Shown: in pieces, positions 7,418 through 16,429 of the stretch
Numbering within the stretch: position 1 is the stretch's first letter
How the letters are laid out: each line of letters begins with the position of its first letter
Source: UBA2108 sp002713215
GTDB taxonomy: Bacteria; Bacteroidota; Bacteroidia; Flavobacteriales_G; Salibacteraceae
Length of the DNA stretch: 64,000 nt
Assembly (NCBI GenBank): GCA_937891015.1
Contig: CALAPY010000092.1
Location: 1-64,000 of the forward strand
Direction of reading: 5' to 3'
Translations under genes and position numbers: made by a program
Notes under the pieces: generated by a model
The model's input: only the letters and a program-made list of their open reading frames with translations
The model's database searches: none
Told to the model about the DNA's origin: nothing

Positions 7418-8554
7418 ATGGAAATTAAAAGAGTATTCTCGACTGTTCTAACCACATTTTTTATCACCGCTGCCAGCTCTTTCGCATTCGCAAGCCCTGA
7501 AGTTCACGAAGAGGAAAATAATCATTCTCACGAAGTATCAACTACGGAAGAAAAAGAAGAGTTTAATCCCAATGAAATGATCATGCACCACGTTATGGAT
7601 GCACACGAATGGCATTTATGGGATGTTACTGGTGACGATGGTGAAGTTCACCCAACTAGTATTCCTCTACCTATTATACTTTGGGACAATGGCCTTCATG
7701 TTTTCAGTTCTTCAAAATTTGAGCATGGAACTGCCGTAGTTGAAAGTAACGGTAATTATTACAAGATTCACCACGAAAAAATTTACAAAACTGATGCAGA
7801 AGGAACCTTAACTATGGATGCCGAGCATCACCCTACCAATGAAAAACCACTGGACTTTTCAATTACCAAGAACGTGTTTTCCATGTTTCTGTCTGCAGCT
7901 TTGTTGTTGTTCTTGTTTCTTTCGGTAGCCGCATCCTATAAAAAGAATCCAAAAGCACCAAAAGGACTTGCCGGGTTTTTAGAGCCACTTGTTGTTTTTG
8001 TTAGAGACGATATTGCAATTCCGAACATTGGAGAAAAGAAGTACAGAAAGTTTATGGGCTTCCTGTTAACTGTATTCTTCTTTATCTGGATCAATAACTT
8101 ATTAGGACTTATTCCTGTATTTCCCGGAGGTGCTAACCTTACCGGAAACATTGCTGTAACCGTGGTTCTTTCACTATTTACCATGTTTATCGTAAACCTA
8201 TCAGGAAACAGAAACTACTGGGGACACATTTTTGATCCCATGGGAAATTCTATGCCTTGGGCTGGAAAAGGGGTTTTATATGTTATTTTATTACCGATTG
8301 AAGTAGCTGGTATCTTCATTAAGATTGCGGCACTTATTATTCGACTTTTTGCCAACATAACTGCGGGACACATTATAGTGCTTTCGCTTATCTCAATCAT
8401 ATTCGTGAAAGAAAGTATTGGTTGGAGTGCCATTTCGGTACCTATGACCTTATTTATATCAATGCTTGAATTGCTGGTAGCAGCACTTCAGGCTTATATT
8501 TTTACCATGCTGTCAGCAGTGTTCATTGGACAAGCAACAGCAGAACATCATTAA
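7418..8554 (+). CDS. atpB: F0F1 ATP synthase subunit a
   Basis: Subunit a forms the proton half-channels beside the c-ring. The 378-residue product is much longer than the E. coli type because of an N-terminal signal-like segment (ends near FAFASPE) and a His/Glu-rich domain of about 130 residues before the first F0 helix, an extension usual in Bacteroidota. The essential arginine is in IIRLFANITAGH (Arg about 309), and the C-terminal helices include the LLVAALQAYIFTML pattern. Confidence 0.95.
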   Translation: MEIKRVFSTVLTTFFITAASSFAFASPEVHEEENNHSHEVSTTEEKEEFNPNEMIMHHVMDAHEWHLWDVTGDDGEVHPTSIPLPIILWDNGLHVFSSSKFEHGTAVVESNGNYYKIHHEKIYKTDAEGTLTMDAEHHPTNEKPLDFSITKNVFSMFLSAALLLFLFLSVAASYKKNPKAPKGLAGFLEPLVVFVRDDIAIPNIGEKKYRKFMGFLLTVFFFIWINNLLGLIPVFPGGANLTGNIAVTVVLSLFTMFIVNLSGNRNYWGHIFDPMGNSMPWAGKGVLYVILLPIEVAGIFIKIAALIIRLFANITAGHIIVLSLISIIFVKESIGWSAISVPMTLFISMLELLVAALQAYIFTMLSAVFIGQATAEHH

Positions 8555-8590
8555 TGAGTAAATAATTTGTTTAATTAAATATATCTGAAA

Positions 8591-8803
8591 ATGACTGGAA
8601 TATCAATTGCAGCAATAGGAGCAGGATTGGCAGCTATCGGTGCCGGAATCGGAATTGGCCGTATTGGCGGATCCGCTTTGGACGCTATCGCTCGTCAACC
8701 TGAGCAATCAGGAACGATTCAAACTAATATGCTAATCGCCGCGGCCCTTGTAGAAGGTGTTGCGCTTTTCGCAGTAGTTGTATCACTACTTGTTGCTAAG
8801 TAA
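8591..8803 (+). CDS. atpE: F0F1 ATP synthase subunit c
   Basis: A 70-residue hairpin proteolipid of the rotor ring. Helix 1 has the glycine repeat GAGIGIG, the loop is ARQPEQ, and helix 2 carries the ion-binding Glu55 in ALVEGVALF. The residues after Glu (Gly-Val) lack the Ser/Thr seen in sodium-type c-subunits, so proton coupling is likely. A strong hairpin follows the gene before atpF. Confidence 0.95.
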   Translation: MTGISIAAIGAGLAAIGAGIGIGRIGGSALDAIARQPEQSGTIQTNMLIAAALVEGVALFAVVVSLLVAK

Positions 8804-8814
8804 TTAAATTATTT

Positions 8815-8847
8815 CAGTAAGCTGCAACGGTTGGTTGCAGCTTACTG
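8815..8847 (+). promoter_or_regulatory. Perfect 14-bp hairpin between atpE and atpF
   Basis: CAGTAAGCTGCAAC and GTTGCAGCTTACTG are perfect inverted repeats around a 5-nt loop, starting 12 nt after the atpE stop and followed after ATT by GTTTTT. It could act as an mRNA 3' stabiliser or partial terminator that raises c-subunit output over the genes downstream. Confidence 0.7.
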
Positions 8848-8877
8848 ATTGTTTTTCAGATAACTTAAGACAAAAAA

Positions 8878-9372
8878 ATGGATATAGTAACTCCCGGTAT
8901 TGGTTTAATGTTTTGGACGACTTTGGTCTTCCTGTTCCTTATGTTCATCCTTGCTAAATATGCTTGGAAACCAATCCTAAATGCGGTAAAAGATCGCGAA
9001 GCATCAATAAATGATGCATTGGAATCTGCTGAAAAAGCGAAAGCAGAAATGGCTGCCATGTCTGCGGATAATGAAGCACTTCTTCGAGAAGCTAAAGCTG
9101 AACGTGATGCGCTTATGAAAGAAGCTCGTGACATTCGTGAAAAGATGATAGCTGACTCAAAAGGAGTGGCTAAAGAAGAAGCTGATAAAATTATTTCTGC
9201 TGCCCGTGAGACCATTGAAAATGAGAAAGCTGCAGCAATCGCTGACATGAAGAACACCGTATCTGAATTTGCAATTGATATTGCAGAAAAAATCATGCGG
9301 TCTGAGTTGTCTTCAGACAGCAAACAAAAGGAACTCGCTAATCAGTTAGTTGAAGATATTAAACTGAACTAG
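8878..9372 (+). CDS. atpF: F0F1 ATP synthase subunit b
   Basis: Peripheral stalk subunit, 164 residues: one N-terminal membrane helix (about 9-27) followed by a long charged Ala/Glu/Lys-rich helix that forms the stator coiled coil and ends in the delta-binding region. It lies between the atpE hairpin and atpH, whose start is 1 nt after the atpF stop. Confidence 0.94.
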   Translation: MDIVTPGIGLMFWTTLVFLFLMFILAKYAWKPILNAVKDREASINDALESAEKAKAEMAAMSADNEALLREAKAERDALMKEARDIREKMIADSKGVAKEEADKIISAARETIENEKAAAIADMKNTVSEFAIDIAEKIMRSELSSDSKQKELANQLVEDIKLN

Positions 9373-9373
9373 A

Positions 9374-9931
9374 ATGGCATCGAACAAAGTTGCAAGACGG
9401 TACGCAAAGTCTCTTTTATTACTCGCTCAGGAAAGAAACGAGCTTGAACAGGTAAAAGATGAAATGCAGGCATTGCATCGGGTAATTGGTGAAAACCAGG
9501 ACTTGAAAATAATGCTTCGTAGTCCGGTTGTAAAAAAGGATAAAAAAATCAACGTATTGGGTCTGATTTTCAAGGAATCCATTGGCCCTCTTGTTAGTGG
9601 TTTTATTAAAATTATAACCAATAACAACAGAGAGTACTTGCTTTATGAAATCTCAATTGCATTTGTTGAACTTTACAATGAGGTAAACAAAGTAATTTCA
9701 GCTAAGGTTACTTCTGCGGTTGCACTGGATGACGATCTTCGAAAAAGAATCAAAAGTGTTATTGCTACCATCGAGCACAATGAAATTCAAATCGAAGAGT
9801 CAATAAATAAAAACTTAATCGGAGGCTTTGTACTTCGTGTCGATGACAATCAAATCGATGCATCTATTGCAAGGCAATTAAGAATATTGAAAAACGAATT
9901 AATAACAGAAGAGTATTCTTCTAAATTATAA
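9374..9931 (+). CDS. atpH: F0F1 ATP synthase subunit delta
   Basis: A 185-residue OSCP/delta protein linking F1 to the b-stalk. The N-terminal helical domain starts SNKVARRYAKSLL, the classic delta opening, and the C-terminus has the family motif IGGFVLRVDDNQIDASI. Position between atpF and atpA is canonical. Confidence 0.94.
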   Translation: MASNKVARRYAKSLLLLAQERNELEQVKDEMQALHRVIGENQDLKIMLRSPVVKKDKKINVLGLIFKESIGPLVSGFIKIITNNNREYLLYEISIAFVELYNEVNKVISAKVTSAVALDDDLRKRIKSVIATIEHNEIQIEESINKNLIGGFVLRVDDNQIDASIARQLRILKNELITEEYSSKL

Positions 9932-9957
9932 GGTATTACCATTAAATAATTACAAAA

Positions 9958-11541
9958 ATGGCGGATTTAAAACCTGCTGAAGTTTCAGCAATATTAAGAG
10001 AGCAACTAGCAGGAATCAAAACGGAGGTTGAGCTAGAAGAAGTTGGATCAGTACTTCAAGTTGGTGATGGTATTGCTCGTTTGTATGGTTTGTCTAATGT
10101 ACAAGCTGGAGAGCTTATCGAATTTGAAACCGGATTAAGAGGGATTGTTCTTAACCTGGAAGAAGACAACATTGGTGTTGTACTTCTTGGAGCATCAACA
10201 GGTATTAAAGAAGGTTCTACTGCAAGAAGAACAGGTCAAATTGCTTCTCTTAGTGTAGGAGAGGGAATTGTTGGACGTGTGGTTGATACCCTTGGTAATC
10301 CAATTGATGGTAAAGGTGTTATTGAAGGCGAGCTTTATGAAATGCCATTGGAAAGAAAAGCACCTGGTGTAATCTTTCGTCAGCCGGTAAACGAACCGCT
10401 TCAAACAGGGATTAAAGCAATCGATGCTATGATACCAGTTGGTCGAGGTCAACGTGAGTTGGTAATTGGTGACCGTCAAACAGGAAAGTCTACCGTTTGT
10501 ATTGATACCATTATCAATCAAAAAGAATTCTACGATGCTGGAGAGCCTGTTTACTGTATCTATGTTGCTATTGGACAAAAAGCATCTACAGTAGCTCTTA
10601 CAGTGAAAAAACTGGAAGAAGCTGGCGCAATGGCTTATACTACCATTGTTTCGGCAAGTGCTGCCGATCCTGCTCCAATGCAATTTTATGCTCCGTTTGC
10701 CGGTGCTGCAATTGGTGAGTATTTTAGAGATACAGGTCGTCCTGCATTAATCGTATACGATGATTTGTCTAAGCAAGCAGTTGCTTACCGTGAGGTTTCT
10801 CTTCTTTTAAGAAGGCCTCCGGGGCGTGAGGCTTACCCTGGTGATGTATTTTACCTTCACTCAAGATTATTAGAGCGTGCGGCTAAGGTGATCGCTGATG
10901 ACACAATTGCTGCTCAAATGAATGACCTTCCTGAATCATTAAGGCCTATGGTAAAAGGTGGTGGTTCTTTAACAGCACTTCCAATTATTGAAACTCAGGC
11001 AGGTGACGTTTCTGCATATATTCCTACGAACGTAATTTCGATTACTGATGGACAGATCTTCCTGGAATCTGATTTATTCCTTTCAGGTGTTCGTCCTGCA
11101 ATTAACGTAGGTATTTCTGTTTCTCGTGTGGGTGGTTCTGCACAGGTTAAATCCATGAAAAAAGTATCCGGTACGTTGAAATTGGACCAAGCCCAATACC
11201 GTGAACTAGAAGCTTTCTCAAAATTTGGTTCTGACCTGGATGCTGCTACAACACGTGTATTGGCAAAAGGGGAAAGAAACGTTGAGATTCTTAAACAAGC
11301 AGAAAACAGTCCTATGCCGGTTGAAAAACAGGTAGCTATCATTTACCTGGGTACCAAAGGGTTGTTACAAAATGTTCCTGTAAACCGAGTTAAAGAATTT
11401 GAGCAGGAATTCCTTGATTTTATGGATACAAGTCACCGTGACACATTGGATTTACTTAAAGCTGGTAAAATCAATGAAGAAATCACGGATACCTTAATGG
11501 ATGTGGCTGACGATTTATCAGCAAAATATAAAGAAGACTAA
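9958..11541 (+). CDS. atpA: F0F1 ATP synthase subunit alpha
   Basis: A 527-residue non-catalytic nucleotide-binding subunit of F1. The P-loop GDRQTGKST starts at about residue 171, and the family segment LLRRPPGREAYPGDVFYLHSR follows. Length is slightly above the E. coli type. It is followed by atpG after 23 nt; atpD and atpC are not in this operon. Confidence 0.97.
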   Translation: MADLKPAEVSAILREQLAGIKTEVELEEVGSVLQVGDGIARLYGLSNVQAGELIEFETGLRGIVLNLEEDNIGVVLLGASTGIKEGSTARRTGQIASLSVGEGIVGRVVDTLGNPIDGKGVIEGELYEMPLERKAPGVIFRQPVNEPLQTGIKAIDAMIPVGRGQRELVIGDRQTGKSTVCIDTIINQKEFYDAGEPVYCIYVAIGQKASTVALTVKKLEEAGAMAYTTIVSASAADPAPMQFYAPFAGAAIGEYFRDTGRPALIVYDDLSKQAVAYREVSLLLRRPPGREAYPGDVFYLHSRLLERAAKVIADDTIAAQMNDLPESLRPMVKGGGSLTALPIIETQAGDVSAYIPTNVISITDGQIFLESDLFLSGVRPAINVGISVSRVGGSAQVKSMKKVSGTLKLDQAQYRELEAFSKFGSDLDAATTRVLAKGERNVEILKQAENSPMPVEKQVAIIYLGTKGLLQNVPVNRVKEFEQEFLDFMDTSHRDTLDLLKAGKINEEITDTLMDVADDLSAKYKED

Positions 11542-11564
11542 GTTTTACTTGAAGCAAAAAGCTC

Positions 11565-12446
11565 ATGGCTAACTTAAAAGAAATACGAACTCGGATATCA
11601 TCGGTAAACTCCACGATGCAGATCACTTCTGCTATGAAAATGGTATCTGCAGCTAAACTTAAGCGTGCTCAGGATCGCATTATTCAAATGAGGCCTTACG
11701 CGAATAAGTTGAGCGAAGTTCTTCAGAATTTGTCGGGAACAATGGCCGAAATGGAAAATAAGTTCGTCGACAAACGGGAGGTTAAGAAGGTTCTTTTGAT
11801 CCCTGTTACAAGTAATCGTGGCTTGTGTGGTGGATTTAATGCCAATGTCATTAAACAAACAAACCGTTTAATGAATAACACTTTCATTGACGCTGAGGTA
11901 ACCGTATTTCCAGTAGGTAAGAAGGTATTTGACTCTTTCAAGAAGTCGGAGAATTTGTATTCTGGTGATCTATTATCTGACCCTTCAATGAGTGGAGAGG
12001 TTTTTAATGATCTTTCGTTTGAAAACAGCTCTGACATTTGCGAAGGGGTTATGAAGGCTTTTTGGGACGGACATTACGACAAAGTTATTTTGGTCTATAA
12101 CCAGTTTAAAAATGCAGCCACTCAATTGATTCAATCAGAGCAATTATTGCCTGTTGAAGCACCTGAGGCTGAGGGTTCAGGTTCTATTGACTACATTTTT
12201 CAACCTGGAAAAGAAGAATTGCTAGAATCATTAATTCCTTCTGCACTTAAGACGCAGTTTTATAAAGCGCTGTTGGATTCAAATGCTTCTGAACACGGAG
12301 CTAGAATGACTGCAATGCATAAGGCAACTGATAATGCCGGTGAATTGCTTGATGAACTTAAATTGACATACAACAAAGCAAGGCAAGCCGCAATTACCAC
12401 TGAAATCCTGGAAATTGTCGGTGGAGCTGAAGCTCTGGCAGGATAA
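11565..12446 (+). CDS. atpG: F0F1 ATP synthase subunit gamma
   Basis: Central rotor shaft, 293 residues. The N-terminal coiled-coil helix has the signature ITSAMKMVSAAKLKRAQ, the middle holds TSNRGLCGGFNANV, and the C-terminal helix contains ARMTAMHKATDNAGELL and TYNKARQAAITTEI. It is the last gene of the operon, followed by a strong terminator. Confidence 0.96.
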   Translation: MANLKEIRTRISSVNSTMQITSAMKMVSAAKLKRAQDRIIQMRPYANKLSEVLQNLSGTMAEMENKFVDKREVKKVLLIPVTSNRGLCGGFNANVIKQTNRLMNNTFIDAEVTVFPVGKKVFDSFKKSENLYSGDLLSDPSMSGEVFNDLSFENSSDICEGVMKAFWDGHYDKVILVYNQFKNAATQLIQSEQLLPVEAPEAEGSGSIDYIFQPGKEELLESLIPSALKTQFYKALLDSNASEHGARMTAMHKATDNAGELLDELKLTYNKARQAAITTEILEIVGGAEALAG

Positions 12447-12469
12447 CGTATTTATATTGATAGTTAAGG

Positions 12470-12505
12470 AACCCCTTTTTGAGAAATCGGAAAGGGGTTT
12501 TTTAT
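12470..12505 (+). terminator. Intrinsic terminator of the atp operon
   Basis: AACCCCTTT and AAAGGGGTT arms around a 12-nt loop, followed by TTTTATTTT. It closes the atp operon after atpG. Confidence 0.85.
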
Positions 12506-12523
12506 TTTAATGGCGCTGCCTTT

Positions 12524-13222
12524 TTAATATCGGCCAAATCGATTGTGCCTAACAATTGGAACAATTACGCCAAAAATGATTTGAATCCCATTTGCCCTGA
12601 CCAACTGTAAACCTGGATTTAAATCGCTAACCGTTTCAAAGGAAGTTGATTTCGCCGTATACGATTCTACCCGGTATCGAATGCCTGGATTAATCATAAC
12701 CTTCTTCCCGAGTCGAATTTGAGCTTCAAATGAGGCCATAAAACCTACACCACTTCCATAATTAATTTCCTGACTAAAATCTCCTTCTTGAAATTTCATT
12801 TTAGAGGCTGGTAACACCAATACTCCGATACCGGGGGTTAATGCGAATTTATCTTCCTTAAGTTCTATCGCATATTTAGCTGCAACGCAGGTGCTCATTC
12901 GAGAAAAACTGGCAGAGGTCACATAGCCGTTTACATTAGAATATACAAATTGAAGCAAATAAGCAAAACCAACTTCCGCGTTAAGGTTATCGTAAACATT
13001 TACACCAACTGCTAACTCCGGGCTTAGGTGTGTTCCTGGGCTTATGGTAAAAGTTGCCAGGCTGTTGTTCCAGTTATTCTGCCCTGCAGCATCAACCAAT
13101 ATGCTATTAAAGCCAAGACCCACTCCTATATTGGCTCTAATAAATACTTTATCACCCTCCAGTTGCGAAAAAGAAAATAGGCTGTAAAATAAAATTGCCG
13201 TTGACAGTATGATTTTTTTCAT
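12524..13222 (-). CDS. Outer-membrane beta-barrel protein
   Basis: A 232-residue secreted protein with signal peptide MKKIILSTAILFYSLFSFSQ and alternating amphipathic strands ending with a strand-like IIFGVIVPIV. This fits a small eight-stranded OMP-type barrel. No enzymatic motif is visible and the function is unknown. A TAnnTTTG box lies 16 nt upstream, so it is transcribed separately from gldH. Confidence 0.7.
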   Translation of the reverse strand: MKKIILSTAILFYSLFSFSQLEGDKVFIRANIGVGLGFNSILVDAAGQNNWNNSLATFTISPGTHLSPELAVGVNVYDNLNAEVGFAYLLQFVYSNVNGYVTSASFSRMSTCVAAKYAIELKEDKFALTPGIGVLVLPASKMKFQEGDFSQEINYGSGVGFMASFEAQIRLGKKVMINPGIRYRVESYTAKSTSFETVSDLNPGLQLVRANGIQIIFGVIVPIVRHNRFGRY

Positions 13223-13238
13223 GATTATCGATTTTGGT

Positions 13239-13246
13239 CAAAAATA
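13239..13246 (-). promoter_or_regulatory. TAnnTTTG -7 box for the beta-barrel gene
   Basis: Minus-strand TATTTTTG, 16 nt before the ATG at 13222. Confidence 0.55.
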
Positions 13247-13264
13247 AAACTTTTGAAATATCAA

Positions 13265-13726
13265 CTAATCGACCCTCTCAATTCTTAAACCCACATCTGA
13301 GATTCCTTCCAATGCCCTGTTTCGCATTCCCTGCTCCATAACAAAGGTGTATTTACCTGCCATTGGAAAGCGAAAGTTCCTTTTAAACAGAATTTGATTA
13401 TTAACCAGTTCTCCGGCACTTTCACCAATCCAGTGTCCGGAAACTTTAGCCAAAATAAAATGAAGAGTATCTAAATCTTTGGTTCCATTTGGTAAAGTAC
13501 TTCTATAGTAGACATATAAATTGGCAAAGTCATAGCTCTTTCGATTTCTAAGGTTAAAGTACATGTTATGCAGATTCACCGTGTCCTGAATGTCTACTTC
13601 GAACTCAACCACAGAGTCAGTGTTCCATACAAAATCTTCCATGGCAACATTCTTTTCGAAAACAACATTGGTGTCGCAAGACGTAAATAGAATAATTGAG
13701 CTTATTGTCAAAAACAGGTACCTCAT
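13265..13726 (-). CDS. gldH: Gliding motility lipoprotein GldH
   Basis: A 153-residue lipoprotein with lipobox LFTSC near residue 16. It resembles the GldH family in size, in its beta-rich core and in the C-terminal MEQGMRNRALEGISDVGLRIE. GldH is one of the lipoproteins needed with the T9SS/gliding machinery. The order holB-ricT-gldH seen here is the usual arrangement in Flavobacteriia and supports the call. Presence alone does not prove motility. Confidence 0.87.
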   Translation of the reverse strand: MRYLFLTISSIILFTSCDTNVVFEKNVAMEDFVWNTDSVVEFEVDIQDTVNLHNMYFNLRNRKSYDFANLYVYYRSTLPNGTKDLDTLHFILAKVSGHWIGESAGELVNNQILFKRNFRFPMAGKYTFVMEQGMRNRALEGISDVGLRIERVD

Positions 13727-13734
13727 TCTAAATC

Positions 13735-15051
13735 TTAATCCTTTTTGTTTCCACCGGATTGTTTTTGTTGATTCCGGTTATTTGAGCGTCGCTTATTACG
13801 ATTAGTACCTCCCTTTTTTTGATTTGCACCCTGGTTGTTCTTTTTTGCCTGGGGCGAATTTTGTTTTTTATCTTGTTGATTTTGATTTCCTCTATTGTCT
13901 CCTTTGTTTGAAGCCCTGTTTTTTGTCCGTCTTTTCTTGTTCCTCTTTCTTTTAGCCTGATCAAACCGATTGAGGTCATCTTGTCCCACAACGTTTTCGT
14001 AATCGGGCTCTTTTTCGATAGTTACTGGCTCCAAATTAAAATCCTTAAGATCTTCCGGCTTTCTTTTGTCCAGGTTCATCTCAACGATTTCATTCACCCG
14101 GTCCAGTGATAATGGATGAAAAACTGCAGGCTCGTCAATGTAACTAAACCAAAGTATTTTCTTAAAGATGTCGGTCTTTTGTAAAAATGCGCGGCCTTTT
14201 TTGGTGTCAAGCTTAATGTTTCCTTTTGGAAACTCCTTTAATGCATCTACATAGCAGTCCAATTCATAATTTAGGCAACACTTTAGCTTACCGCACTGTC
14301 CTGCCAATTTAATCGGGTTAATTGCCAATTGCTGGTACCGAGCCGCAGATGTTGAAACCGTCCTGAAATCACTTAACCAGGTAGAGCAACACAGTTCACG
14401 TCCACAACTTCCAATTCCTCCTAATCTTCCAGCTTCTTGTCGGGTTCCAATTTGCTTCATTTCGACCCTGATTTTAAACTTTCCGGCCAGGGTTTTTATT
14501 AAATCTCTAAAATCAACCCGTCCTTCAGAAGTATAGTAAAAGGTCGCTTTTGTACCGTCACCCTGGTATTCTACATCGGAAATTTTCATTTCTAACCCAA
14601 GCTCCTTTGCCGCCTTACGAGCCTGAATCATACAGTTTTCCTCCTTCTCCTGGAACTTTTGCCAACGATCTATGTCTTCCTGGTTTGCAAGGTTCTTGAT
14701 GCGTAACGATTGGTTACCAGAACTTGTTTTTTTCTTCTTCATCTGTACGGAAACCAATTCTCCTGTAAGAGAAACCGTACCGACATCGTATCCATGAGAA
14801 GATTCAACGACAACAATATCCCCAACTACCGGAGACATGTCTTGATCGTATTTATAAAAGTCTTTCCTTGTGTTTTTAAAACGAATCTCAGCTACCGATG
14901 GATGTTGAACGGAAGATAATTCCATACCTGACAACCAATCAAAAACATCCAACTTGCCGCAACCACCTGTATTGCAGTTTCCATTGCTTTTGCAACCTGC
15001 CGGCGTTGTACTTGTTCCACATGCTCCAGAAGAGCAATTTCCACAGCCCAT
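13735..15051 (-). CDS. ricT: PSP1-domain protein, RicT/YaaT family
   Basis: A 438-residue protein with three parts: a Cys-rich N-terminus (eight Cys in the first 31 residues), the PSP1/RicT core with RQEAGRLGGIGSCGRELCC and the following conserved Cys of LAGQCGKLKCCLNYE, and a basic low-complexity tail rich in Lys, Asn and Gln. In Firmicutes RicT forms an Fe-S complex that affects RNA processing; in Bacteroidota its role is not settled. It sits between holB and gldH with small gaps, probably in one transcript. Confidence 0.88.
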   Translation of the reverse strand: MGCGNCSSGACGTSTTPAGCKSNGNCNTGGCGKLDVFDWLSGMELSSVQHPSVAEIRFKNTRKDFYKYDQDMSPVVGDIVVVESSHGYDVGTVSLTGELVSVQMKKKKTSSGNQSLRIKNLANQEDIDRWQKFQEKEENCMIQARKAAKELGLEMKISDVEYQGDGTKATFYYTSEGRVDFRDLIKTLAGKFKIRVEMKQIGTRQEAGRLGGIGSCGRELCCSTWLSDFRTVSTSAARYQQLAINPIKLAGQCGKLKCCLNYELDCYVDALKEFPKGNIKLDTKKGRAFLQKTDIFKKILWFSYIDEPAVFHPLSLDRVNEIVEMNLDKRKPEDLKDFNLEPVTIEKEPDYENVVGQDDLNRFDQAKRKRNKKRRTKNRASNKGDNRGNQNQQDKKQNSPQAKKNNQGANQKKGGTNRNKRRSNNRNQQKQSGGNKKD

Positions 15052-15193
15052 TTATCTAATACGGTATATGATGAGTTCAACCGAAATACATCGATCGAAT
15101 CGAAAGTTCTACAATAACACAAAAATAAAAGAAACCGGCAGGTAATTGGACTCAATGAACCTAATTGAACAATCTCTGGTTTAACGCTGTTTT

Positions 15194-16345
15194 TCAGTTT
15201 ATTTCAACTGGCTTAACCTTAATCAATTTCATCACCTGGATACTGATGTCAAACAACAAAATTTTTGCATTTGCATTGCGTTGCACATGAATGATTCCAG
15301 TCTCAAACTCGCGAACCATTCTTATACAGTTAGCCTGATTAATAAATGGTGCAAATTTTAAGGCGAATTCCTTTTCCGACCCTTCTAACCGAAGTAAACT
15401 TTCATCAGAATAATTCAATATCAGGCTTTCGCGGAAAACATGTAATCCGTATTCGAAAAACAACTTTAAATTTTCCCGGTTTTGTTTCCCCATTTTACCA
15501 GACCATTTCATTAGCCCATTTACATCCTTGGTAAAACACAACCTCATCCAGGTTATAAACTCACTTCGATTAAAATCGCCGACCTTATTTTGCTGCAACA
15601 GTTGAATGGCTTTTTGGTAATTACCCGATGCCAGATGGGTTACTCCACGCGCTTCCTCTCTTGAAATCTGAAACTTGGAAACCAATGCATCGGTAATTTC
15701 CTCATCGGTCAAAGGGTCCAGTTTAATTATCTGAGTTCTGGATATGATCGTGGGTAGCAACTGATCCGTATCTTCAGTTACAAGTATAAATAAGGTGTTT
15801 TTGGGCGGCTCTTCCAAAATTTTTAAAATCTTATTTGCCGCAGAAATATTCATGCATTCAGGCATCCAAATGATGAGTACCTTGAATTTGCTCTCAAATG
15901 GTTTTAAACTGAGTTTATTGAGCAGATTTCCACTTTCAGCAACACTAATTAAGCCCTGACGATTACCCATTCCGATGTAATTGTACCAATCGTTTAAATC
16001 CAAATATGGGTTTTCAATTACAGCACTCCTAAACAGGTGTATAAAATCGTCACTAACCGGATGCTTTGGATTTATACTGTCTGTTTTATTAACCGGAAAT
16101 ACATAATGGATATCAGGGTGAACCATTTTTTGAGCCTTTAGCTTAGCGCTCTGGTCTCCTGCTTCATCCCATTCGCCGGTAGCATAATTTGAAACAATGG
16201 CCTGTGCATATGCCAGGGCCAGAGCCAGACCGCCAGTTCCCTTCTTTCCGGTAAAAAGTTGGGCATGGGCTATTCTGCCTTTTTTAACTGCATCCATCAG
16301 GTGATTTTTTACCTCACCCTGCCCAATAACCTGGTCCATTTCCAT
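15194..16345 (-). CDS. holB: DNA polymerase III delta-prime subunit
   Basis: Clamp-loader subunit with AAA+ fold. The start MEMDQVIGQGEVKNHL is typical. The P-loop is degenerate (FTGKKGTGGLAL lacks the GK[ST]), as expected for non-hydrolysing delta-prime, and NKILKILEEPPKNTLFILVTE plus SRTQ are conserved. No zinc-site cysteines are seen in the expected insert (residues about 60-85). The ATG at 16345 is chosen because a perfect TAnnTTTG box (16352-16359) ends 6 nt before it; an ATG at 16387 would lie upstream of that box. Confidence 0.88.
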   Translation of the reverse strand: MEMDQVIGQGEVKNHLMDAVKKGRIAHAQLFTGKKGTGGLALALAYAQAIVSNYATGEWDEAGDQSAKLKAQKMVHPDIHYVFPVNKTDSINPKHPVSDDFIHLFRSAVIENPYLDLNDWYNYIGMGNRQGLISVAESGNLLNKLSLKPFESKFKVLIIWMPECMNISAANKILKILEEPPKNTLFILVTEDTDQLLPTIISRTQIIKLDPLTDEEITDALVSKFQISREEARGVTHLASGNYQKAIQLLQQNKVGDFNRSEFITWMRLCFTKDVNGLMKWSGKMGKQNRENLKLFFEYGLHVFRESLILNYSDESLLRLEGSEKEFALKFAPFINQANCIRMVREFETGIIHVQRNANAKILLFDISIQVMKLIKVKPVEIN

Positions 16346-16351
16346 AGAACT

Positions 16352-16359
16352 CAAAAGTA
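16352..16359 (-). promoter_or_regulatory. TAnnTTTG -7 box immediately before holB
   Basis: Minus-strand TACTTTTG with a 6-nt gap to the ATG at 16345, predicting a leaderless or near-leaderless holB-ricT-gldH transcript. Confidence 0.5.
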
Positions 16360-16403
16360 AAAAATATGCACCCGGTAAGTGCTTCAATTTTGCATCGAAG
16401 GTC

Positions 16404-16411
16404 TATTTTTG
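16404..16411 (+). promoter_or_regulatory. TAnnTTTG -7 box upstream of pgk
   Basis: TATTTTTG, 18 nt before the pgk ATG, divergent from the holB box. Confidence 0.5.
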
Positions 16412-16429
16412 GGACACTAAAACTTAGGC

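Noticed and set aside
8865..9323. 152-residue minus-strand open frame
   Set aside because: Antisense shadow of atpF; its Ser/Ala richness reflects complementary codons of the charged helix.
10195..10683. 162-residue minus-strand open frame
   Set aside because: Antisense to atpA, rich in Cys/His/Asn as expected for a shadow frame.
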